Below are positions 58,171 through 64,000 of a DNA stretch of 64,000 nucleotides, one piece after another. Made by a program: the position numbers and the translations under genes. The stretch's first letter is position 1. Each line of letters begins with the position of its first letter. The notes beneath the pieces are model-generated. The model worked only from the letters and a program-made list of their open reading frames with translations, was not told the DNA's origin and searched no databases. Source of the DNA: Solirubrobacter phytolaccae (GTDB lineage Bacteria > Actinomycetota > Thermoleophilia > Solirubrobacterales > Solirubrobacteraceae); assembly GCF_027587195.1 (NCBI RefSeq), contig NZ_JAPDDP010000003.1:124001-188000 (forward strand), in the 5' to 3' direction.

Positions 58171-59585
58171 GCGGCGGGCTTCGACTCCTCCTTCGCGGCC
58201 TCGGCGGCGGCCTTCGCCCCGCTGCGGCCGCGCTGCAGCGCGGTCTGCGCCATGTCCAGCGCCGGCCCGGCCTGCCCGATGACCTGGGCGATGATCTCGC
58301 TCATGCCCTGCGCGCCGTTGAGCACGGTGAGGTTGTCGATGTGCTTGAAGGACTCGGCGGCGGCGCGGACGATCTCCGGCAGCTGCTCGGCGAGCTGCTG
58401 GCCGATGACAGCGTCCGCTTCCTTCTCGAGCGCCTCGGCGCGCTTGGCGATCGCCTCGGCCTCGGCCAGGCCCTTGGCCCGGATCGACGCGCCCTCGGCC
58501 TCACCCTTGGCCTTGGTCGCCTCGCCCTCGGCGATGCCGCGCTGGGTCGTGATCCGCGCCTCGGAGGCGCCGATCTGCTCGATCTGCTTCGCCTTGGCGG
58601 CGGCCGCGAGCTCGACCTCGCGGGCCTGCGCCTCCGCGATCGAGATGCGGGCCACGCGCTCGGCCTCCGCCTGGACCTGCTTCTCGTAGGCGGCGGCGTC
58701 GGCCGGCTTGCGGATCTGCGTGTTCAGGCGCTTCTCCTCGCGCTCGGCCTCGAGCTCGGCGACCGCGGTCTCCTGCACGACGACCTGCTTGCGCGCCTCG
58801 GCGTCGGCCAGCGGGCCGGCCTGGGCGGACTGCGCGGACTGGGCGTCGATCTCCGCCTGGTAGGCGGCGCGCTTGATCTCGGAGTCGCGCCGGGCGGCGG
58901 CCTTCAGCGCCTCGGCCTCCTGCTCGCGCTCGGTCGCCTCACGGTCGGCCGCGGCCGCCGCGATCCGTGCCCGCATCTGCACCTCGGCCGCGCGCGGCTC
59001 GCCGAGCGCCCGGATGTAGCCCGTCGGGTCGATGATCTCCTGGATCTGCAGGGAGTCGATGACCAGGCCGAGCTTCTGCATCTCGTCCGCCGACGCGTCC
59101 CGCGTGGACTGCGCGAGCTCGTTGCGGTTGGCGATCAGGTCCTCGACGGACATCGAGCCGATGATCGAGCGGAGGTGGCCGTGGAAGACCTCGCGGACGA
59201 GGTCGTGCATCTGACCCGACTGCGCCTCCAGGAAGCGCACGCCCGCGTTGGTGATCGAGGCCTCGTCGTCGCCGACCTTGAAGATCGCGACGCCGCGCAC
59301 GCCGACCGGGATCTTCTGCGAGTCCACCCCTTCGACCTCGAGCAGCGCCTTGTCGGCCTGCATCCCGAGGTACTGCGCCTTCTGCATCACGGGCACGACG
59401 AACGCGCCTCCACCCGTGATGATCTTGAAGATCCGGTCGCCGACCGCCCGGCCCTTGACGCCGAAGCCGGTGACGATCAGCGCCTCGTCGGCCGCGGGGA
59501 CCTTCCAGAGCACCTTGAACATCAGCGCCAAGAGGAGTGGCACGGCGACCACTGCGACGATGATCGCGATCAGCGTGGGTGACAC
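58167..59585 (-). CDS. Flotillin-like SPFH protein
   Basis: The 472-residue protein has an N-terminal membrane helix (about residues 5-27). The SPFH/PHB domain is at about 30-200 (T-G-F-G-V-K-G, P-V-G-V-R-G-V-A). A long Ala/Glu-rich coiled coil follows, with R-E-A-T-E-R-E-Q-E-A-E-A, and the C-terminal Q-A/G-rich tail is flotillin-like. Flotillins organise membrane microdomains. The gene follows an NfeD-like gene, its usual partner, with AGGAG before its GTG. Confidence 0.92.
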   Translation of the reverse strand: MSPTLIAIIVAVVAVPLLLALMFKVLWKVPAADEALIVTGFGVKGRAVGDRIFKIITGGGAFVVPVMQKAQYLGMQADKALLEVEGVDSQKIPVGVRGVAIFKVGDDEASITNAGVRFLEAQSGQMHDLVREVFHGHLRSIIGSMSVEDLIANRNELAQSTRDASADEMQKLGLVIDSLQIQEIIDPTGYIRALGEPRAAEVQMRARIAAAAADREATEREQEAEALKAAARRDSEIKRAAYQAEIDAQSAQSAQAGPLADAEARKQVVVQETAVAELEAEREEKRLNTQIRKPADAAAYEKQVQAEAERVARISIAEAQAREVELAAAAKAKQIEQIGASEARITTQRGIAEGEATKAKGEAEGASIRAKGLAEAEAIAKRAEALEKEADAVIGQQLAEQLPEIVRAAAESFKHIDNLTVLNGAQGMSEIIAQVIGQAGPALDMAQTALQRGRSGAKAAAEAAKEESKPAA

Positions 59586-59586
59586 T

Positions 59587-59814
59587 TCACGACTCCTGAT
59601 TTAGAGGGGTGACGACCACGAGCCGGGGCGGCACGTAGTCGACGACGGCGATCTCCGTGTACGGAGCGATCGTCCCGTTGTCCGCGTCGCGCGCGAGAAA
59701 CGCCTCGACGCCGCCGCGGATGGCGACCATGACCTCGCCCGTGCGACCTGGGGCGATCCCTCCGGTCGAGGTGACCCGGCCGTGGCAGCCCAGTGGCGAC
59801 TGTTGGGTGGACAA
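59587..59814 (-). CDS. Minimal NfeD-like protein (OB-fold only)
   Basis: The 75-residue product looks like just the C-terminal OB domain of NfeD: G-R-V-T-S-T-G-G-I-A-P-G-R-T-G-E-V and I-A-V-V-D-Y-V-P-P-R-L-V-V-V. NfeD proteins usually also have membrane helices or a protease domain. It lies 1 nt before the flotillin start. The TTG start is suggested by TACGCT 9 nt upstream. Confidence 0.6.
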   Translation of the reverse strand: MSTQQSPLGCHGRVTSTGGIAPGRTGEVMVAIRGGVEAFLARDADNGTIAPYTEIAVVDYVPPRLVVVTPLNQES

Positions 59815-59822
59815 AGCAGCGC

Positions 59823-59829
59823 TAGCGTA
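59823..59829. promoter_or_regulatory. Overlapping divergent -10 elements TAGCGT / TACGCT
   Basis: Plus TAGCGT (59823-59828) gives a short leader with GGAGG for fumC. Minus TACGCT (59829-59824) ends 9 nt before TTG 59814. The two overlap by 5 bp. Confidence 0.4.
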
Positions 59830-59864
59830 CGGGTTCGCAATCGACGGATGACGCGGAGGAGCCC

Positions 59865-61193
59865 ATGAGCGTGCAGGACACCCCGACGGAGCTGTGGGGC
59901 GGCGAGACCACCAAGGCCGTCGCGAACTTCCCCGTTTCAGGAGAACGCGTTCCGCTGCCGGTCGTCCGCTGGCTCGGGCGCATCAAGGGCAACGCCGCGC
60001 GCGTGAACGCGGAGCTCGGCCTGCTGGACGCCGCGCTCGCCGAGAAGATCGCCGCCGCGGGCGACGAGATCGCCGCCGGCAAGCACGACGCCCAGTTCCC
60101 GATCGACGTCTTCCAGACCGGCTCGGGCACGTCGTCGAACATGAACGCCAACGAGGTCATCGCGTCGCTCTCGGGGGCGCACCGCAACGACCACGTGAAC
60201 ATGGGGCAGAGCTCCAACGACGTCTTCCCGTCCGCCGTGCACCTCGCCGCGCTGGACGAGGTCACGAACACGCTGCTGCCGGCGTTGACGCAGCTCGAGG
60301 CGTCGTTCGCCGCCAAGGCCGAGGCGTTCAAGGACCTGGTGAAGTCGGGCCGCACGCACCTGATGGACGCGGTCCCGGTGACGCTGGGGCAGGAGTTCAG
60401 TGGCTACGCGGCGCAGATCCGGCTCGGTCGTCGGCGCGTGGAGAACGCGCTGCCGCAGGTCGCGCAGATCCCGCTCGGCGGCACCGCCACGGGCACGGGC
60501 CTGAACACGCACAAGGACTTCGCCGCCAAGGTGCGCGAGAAGCTGTCGGCCGAGACCGGCCTGACGATCTCCGCGCCCGAGGACCCGTTCGAGGCGCAGG
60601 GCAACCGCGACGCGCTCGTCGAGCTGTCCGGGGCGCTCAAGGTGATCGCGGTCTCGCTGACCAAGATCGCCGGCGACCTCGCGCTGATGGGCTCCGGCCC
60701 GCGCGTCGGCATCGGCGAGCTCTTCCTGCCCGAGCTGCAGAAGGGCTCCTCGATCATGCCGGGCAAGGTCAACCCGGTGATCCCGGAGGTCGTGCTCCAG
60801 GTCAGCGCGCAGGTGATCGGCAACGACACCGCGATCACGGTCGGCGGCCTCCAGGGCCAGTTCGAGCTCAACGTCCGCATCCCGCTGATCGCCCGCAACC
60901 TGCTGCAGTCGATCCACCTGCTCTCGACGACGGCGAAGATCTTCGCGGAGAAGTGCGTGGACGGGATCGAGCCGAACCTGCCCGGTCTGGAGCGCTCGGC
61001 CGAGAACACGCTCGCCGTCGCGACGGCGCTGAACCCGTTCATCGGCTACGACAAGGCCGCCGACATCGTCAAGGACGCCGCGGAGAACGGCGGCACCCTG
61101 CGCGAAGTGGCCCGCAAGCACGGCGTGGACGACGAGACGCTCGACAAGGCGCTCGACCTGCGCAAGATCGCGGCGGGCTCGTCCGCTGACTGA
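59865..61193 (+). CDS. fumC: Fumarate hydratase class II
   Basis: The 442-residue enzyme converts fumarate to malate in the TCA cycle. It has G-S-G-T-S-S-N-M-N-A-N-E, S-G-R-T-H-L-M-D-A and the signature G-S-S-I-M-P-G-K-V-N-P. Unlike most first genes here it has a proper ribosome-binding site (GGAGGAG). Its last 8 nt overlap the probable CTG start of the following acetyltransferase. Length is near the family norm of about 460. Confidence 0.97.
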   Translation: MSVQDTPTELWGGETTKAVANFPVSGERVPLPVVRWLGRIKGNAARVNAELGLLDAALAEKIAAAGDEIAAGKHDAQFPIDVFQTGSGTSSNMNANEVIASLSGAHRNDHVNMGQSSNDVFPSAVHLAALDEVTNTLLPALTQLEASFAAKAEAFKDLVKSGRTHLMDAVPVTLGQEFSGYAAQIRLGRRRVENALPQVAQIPLGGTATGTGLNTHKDFAAKVREKLSAETGLTISAPEDPFEAQGNRDALVELSGALKVIAVSLTKIAGDLALMGSGPRVGIGELFLPELQKGSSIMPGKVNPVIPEVVLQVSAQVIGNDTAITVGGLQGQFELNVRIPLIARNLLQSIHLLSTTAKIFAEKCVDGIEPNLPGLERSAENTLAVATALNPFIGYDKAADIVKDAAENGGTLREVARKHGVDDETLDKALDLRKIAAGSSAD

Positions 61194-61971
61194 GCGGCTC
61201 GCAGCGATCGACGCGTTCCTCGACGCGGCGCCGCGCAGCGCGGCCCGCGTCGAGGAGGTCGGCCCGTTCACGCTGTTCGTGTCCCGCGCGCCGTGGCCGT
61301 ACTACGCGCGACCGCGAGTGGGTGACGGGGTCCAGGACTTCACGCTCGACGACGTCGCCGCCGTGCGCGCCCGTCAGCTCGAGCTGGGCCTGCCGCAGAT
61401 GTTCGAGTGGGTGCACGAGACCGCGCCGACGCTGCGCGACGCGATCGACGCCGACGTGATCGAGGCGCCGCTGCTGGTGCTCGACCGCGCGCAGTGGCGG
61501 CCGGTCGACCCGCCGGGCGGGCTGGAGCTGCGGCTGCTGGACGCCGACGACGAGGCGCTGGCCGCCGCGCTCGGCGTCGAGCACGTCGCGTTCGGCGCGC
61601 CCGGCACCGCGCCCGGCCCCCAGGCGATCACCGAGCGGGACGTGTACGAGGTGGACGCCGCGCGGCTCGAGTACACACGCACCCGCATCCGCCGTGGCAC
61701 GAGCGTCACGGCGATCGCCACCGGCGAGTACGGCCCGGTCGCCGTCGGCACGCTCCGGCCCGTCGGCGACGTGGCCGAGATCGTCGCGGTCGCCACGCTG
61801 CCCGCCGTGCGCCGCCAGGGCCTGGGCGGCGCGGTGACGGCGATGCTGGTCGAGCACGCGCTGAGCAGCGGCATCGAGACCGTGTTCCTGAGCGCGGCGA
61901 GCGACGACGTCGCCCGCGTGTACGAGCGCCTCGGCTTCCGACGGACGGGCACGGCGTGCTTCGTCCAATGA
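61186..61971 (+). CDS. GNAT-family N-acetyltransferase 1 (probable CTG start)
   Basis: The 261-residue (CTG) or 230-residue (GTG 61279) protein has the GNAT core V-A-T-L-P-A-V-R-R-Q-G-L-G-G-A-V (acetyl-CoA loop R-x-x-G-x-G/A) and V-F-L-S-A-A-S-D-D-V-A-R-V-Y-E-R-L-G-F. The frame between 61186 and 61279 encodes A-P-R-S-A-A-R-V-E-E-V-G-P-F-T-L-F-V. That matches the N-terminus of the next gene (V-P-R-S-A-A-R-V-E-E-I-G-P-F-T-L-F-V). No ATG, GTG or TTG precedes it, so CTG 61186 is the best start. The stop overlaps the next ATG (ATGA). Confidence 0.75.
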   Translation: MTERLAAIDAFLDAAPRSAARVEEVGPFTLFVSRAPWPYYARPRVGDGVQDFTLDDVAAVRARQLELGLPQMFEWVHETAPTLRDAIDADVIEAPLLVLDRAQWRPVDPPGGLELRLLDADDEALAAALGVEHVAFGAPGTAPGPQAITERDVYEVDAARLEYTRTRIRRGTSVTAIATGEYGPVAVGTLRPVGDVAEIVAVATLPAVRRQGLGGAVTAMLVEHALSSGIETVFLSAASDDVARVYERLGFRRTGTACFVQ

Positions 61972-62738
61972 ACGCGATCGAGACGTACTACGACGCCGTG
62001 CCGCGCTCCGCGGCACGGGTCGAGGAGATCGGGCCGTTCACGCTGTTCGTCGGCACCGGCGCTTGGCCGTACTACGCGCGGCCGCGGCTGGGCGTCGTGC
62101 ACGAGTTCACGCCCGTGGAGATCGAGACCGTGCGGGCGCGGCAACGGGAACTGGGCGTGCCCGAGGCGTTCGAGTGGGTCGACGAGACCACGCCGTCACT
62201 CCTGCCCGCCGCGCGCGCGGCGGGGCTCGAGGTGATGGAGGCGCCGCTGATGGTGCTCTCCGGCGCCGTCCCGGCTGCGGTGCCGGACGGCGTGACGGTG
62301 CGGACGATCGACGCCGACGACCGGGCGCTCCCCGCCGCCGTCGTCGCGCAGGACCGCGGCTTCGGCGGCACCGGCGAAGGCACCGACGGCCGCGCCGACT
62401 TCCTGCGCGAGCGCCTGCGCGCGGGCCTGACCCGGATGGCGATCGCGGAGTCGGCCGAAGGCGTGCTCGCCGCCGGCCAGCATCAGCCCGTCGGCGACGT
62501 GACCGAGATCGTCGGCGTCGCGACCGTGCCGGAAGCGCGCCGCCGCGGGCTGGCCGGCGCCGTGACCGCGCAGTTGGTGGCCGACGCCACCGCGCTCGTC
62601 GCCGCCGCGCGCCGGGCCGACTCGGCCGCGAGCGGTACCGCCGGCCCCGTCGTCTTCCTCTCGGCCGGCGAGGACGCCGCGCGGGTCTACGCGCGCCTCG
62701 GCTTCGAGCGCCGCGGCACGGCGTGCATCGTCGGGTAG
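61968..62738 (+). CDS. GNAT-family N-acetyltransferase 2 (tandem paralogue)
   Basis: The 256-residue paralogue of the preceding gene shares W-P-Y-Y-A-R-P-R, the F-E-W-V-D/H-E-T segment and the C-terminal acetyl-CoA motif (V-A-T-V-P-E-A-R-R-R-G-L-A-G-A-V). Ala/Arg-rich inserts are seen near the end. The substrate is unknown. ATG overlaps the previous stop, and the stop overlaps the GTG of the EamA gene by 16 nt. Confidence 0.85.
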   Translation: MNAIETYYDAVPRSAARVEEIGPFTLFVGTGAWPYYARPRLGVVHEFTPVEIETVRARQRELGVPEAFEWVDETTPSLLPAARAAGLEVMEAPLMVLSGAVPAAVPDGVTVRTIDADDRALPAAVVAQDRGFGGTGEGTDGRADFLRERLRAGLTRMAIAESAEGVLAAGQHQPVGDVTEIVGVATVPEARRRGLAGAVTAQLVADATALVAAARRADSAASGTAGPVVFLSAGEDAARVYARLGFERRGTACIVG

Positions 62739-63625
62739 TCGACCAGCCCGTCCTGGCGGGCGTGCTGGGCGCGATCGTCATCGCCTTCAGCGCGATCCTC
62801 GTCGACCTCGCCGACGTCTCGCCGGTCTCGGCCGCGCTCTGGCGCTGCGCCTACGCGCTCCCGCCGCTCGGCGTCATCGCCTGGTTCGAGCACCGCAAGT
62901 ACGGCCCGCGCAGCCGCCGTGAACGCCGGCTCGCGGCCGCCGCGGGCCTGCTCTTCGCCGTCGACATCGTCGTCTGGCACTACGCGATCGAGGACGTCGG
63001 GGCGGGCCTCGCGACCGTGCTCGGCAACCTCCAGGTCGTGATCGTCCCGTTCGTCGCCTTGGCGGTGCTCGGCGAGAAGGTGCCCAAGTCGATCCTGCTC
63101 GCGCTCCCGCCCGTCTGCCTCGGCGTCGTCCTCGTCAGCGGCGCGCTGGAGGAGGGCGCGTACGGCGCGAACCCCGCGCGCGGCGCCCTGCTCGGCATCG
63201 CGACCGGCATCGCCTACGCCGCGTTCCTGCTCGTCCAGCGCCAGGGCTCGATGGACCTCCGCCGCCCGGGCGGCGCGCTGTTCGACATGTCGATCGTGGC
63301 GACCGTCGCGTCGCTGGCGCTGGGCCTCGCGATCGGCGCCGACGACCTCGCCCCGTCCTGGCCGAGCGCGGGCTGGCTGATCCTGCTCGCCCTGACCTCC
63401 CAGTTCCTCGGCTGGTTGCTGATCACGCTGTCCCTGCCGCGCCTCCCGGCGGCGATGACCTCGATGATCCTCACGATCCAGCCGATCGGCTCCGTCGCGC
63501 TCGGCGCCGTGCTCCTGTCCCAGGAGCCGTCGGTGCTTCAGCTCCTGGGCTGCGCCTTCATCCTGAGCGGCCTGCTCACGGCGACAGTCGGCGGGCGTGC
63601 CAGGCGCCGTCCGCACCCCGCGTGA
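62723..63625 (+). CDS. EamA/DMT-family transporter
   Basis: The 300-residue protein has ten hydrophobic helices in two similar halves ([11 protein letters not shown] in the first; [14 protein letters not shown] in the second), as in drug/metabolite transporters. The GTG start lies inside the GNAT2 gene. A short basic tail (R-A-R-R-R-P-H-P-A) overlaps the convergent pdxH by 50 nt. The substrate is unknown. Confidence 0.88.
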   Translation: MHRRVVDQPVLAGVLGAIVIAFSAILVDLADVSPVSAALWRCAYALPPLGVIAWFEHRKYGPRSRRERRLAAAAGLLFAVDIVVWHYAIEDVGAGLATVLGNLQVVIVPFVALAVLGEKVPKSILLALPPVCLGVVLVSGALEEGAYGANPARGALLGIATGIAYAAFLLVQRQGSMDLRRPGGALFDMSIVATVASLALGLAIGADDLAPSWPSAGWLILLALTSQFLGWLLITLSLPRLPAAMTSMILTIQPIGSVALGAVLLSQEPSVLQLLGCAFILSGLLTATVGGRARRRPHPA

Positions 63626-64000
63626 ACGCCTCGCGGTCGTGCAGGCGGTTCGGGCGGCCCTCCCAGAACTCGATCGCCTCCGGCCTGAGCAGGAACCCGC
63701 CCCAGTGCGGCGGGCGGGGAACGGTGGCCGGGTACTCGGCCTCGAAGGACGCCAAGCGCGCCTCGAGCCACTCACGGTCCGGGATCGCCTGCGACTGCTG
63801 GGACGCCCAGGCGCCCAGCTGGGACCCGCGTGAGCGCGAGGCGAAGTAGGCGTCGGACTCCTCGTCGCTCAGCTTCTCGACCGGGCCCTCGAGCCGGATC
63901 TGGCGCTGGAGGGGCTTCCAGAGCACGGCGAGCGCCGCGTGCGGGTTCGCCACGAGCTCCCGGGCCTTGCGCGACTCGTAGTTCGTGAAGAACTCGACGC
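63576..64000 (-). CDS. pdxH: Pyridoxamine 5'-phosphate oxidase, C-terminal part
   Basis: The gene runs off the window. The visible 141 residues include [13 protein letters not shown], the R-Q-I-R-L-E-G segment and the family ending [17 protein letters not shown]-x-N-R-L-H-D and W-H-A-R-R-L-S-P. It makes pyridoxal 5'-phosphate using FMN and oxygen. The N-terminus is beyond base 64000. Its end overlaps the EamA gene by 50 nt. Confidence 0.95.
   Translation of the reverse strand, partial: VEFFTNYESRKARELVANPHAALAVLWKPLQRQIRLEGPVEKLSDEESDAYFASRSRGSQLGAWASQQSQAIPDREWLEARLASFEAEYPATVPRPPHWGGFLLRPEAIEFWEGRPNRLHDREAFTRGADGAWHARRLSP

Overview
This is a compact, very G+C-rich window, roughly 70% by eye. 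It has GTG and TTG starts, many 4-nt ATGA/GTGA gene overlaps, form-II CoxL-type hydroxylase genes and secreted RTX-type proteins. Together these suggest a soil actinobacterium, most like the Thermoleophilia (Solirubrobacter/Conexibacter-like). That placement is inference from gene content. I saw no rRNA, tRNA, CRISPR array, insertion sequence or phage integrase, and no gene-free stretch longer than about 120 nt.

Layout. 1-269: tail of a zinc-type alcohol dehydrogenase. 333-4450: urease operon ureA-B-C-F-G-D without ureE. 4453-9253: FAD oxidoreductase, ECF sigma factor with a membrane partner, a PASTA lipoprotein coupled to an Ltp-domain protein, and an alpha/beta hydrolase. 9250-14813 (minus): gltB-gltD. 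14934-20433: DUF1116 protein, GntR regulator, amidase, biuret-hydrolase-like enzyme and NCS2-like permease, which look like one catabolic operon for a urea-like nitrogen compound. 20487-25565: small proteins, a GT39 mannosyltransferase-like protein and a beta-propeller/RTX secreted protein. 25562-28884 (minus): GT2, then an MBOAT plus AlgX-like polysaccharide acetylation pair. 28896-35012: ABC-F, D-2-hydroxyacid dehydrogenase, MscL, OtsB, an ACT-RidA fusion and GT4. 35009-40756: nidogen-like secreted protein, PolX, Dpm1-like GT2, SpoIIM-like protein, thioredoxin. 40771-43914: large BTAD/AAA regulator. 43977-49759: two tandem paralogous secreted proteins, type-2 IleS, PPK2. 49836-55068 (minus): small membrane protein, MATE pump and a CoxL-(tail-anchored protein)-CoxM-CoxS operon. 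55095-64000: degenerate alpha/beta hydrolase, nucleotidyltransferase-fold protein, TIM-barrel protein, HxlR regulator, NfeD-flotillin pair, fumarase, two tandem GNATs, EamA transporter and partial PdxH.

Common themes. Nitrogen assimilation is prominent: urease, the biuret-like operon and glutamate synthase would make and then fix ammonia. Surface and envelope functions recur in the glycosyltransferases, acetylation pair, RTX, NIDO and PASTA/Ltp proteins and flotillin. Many first genes of transcription units lack a Shine-Dalgarno and instead carry a TAnnnT-like hexamer 6-10 nt before the start codon, which is the layout of leaderless transcripts. In several divergent pairs the two opposite -10 elements overlap. 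Several convergent pairs overlap by exactly 4 nt at a shared CTAG or TTAG.
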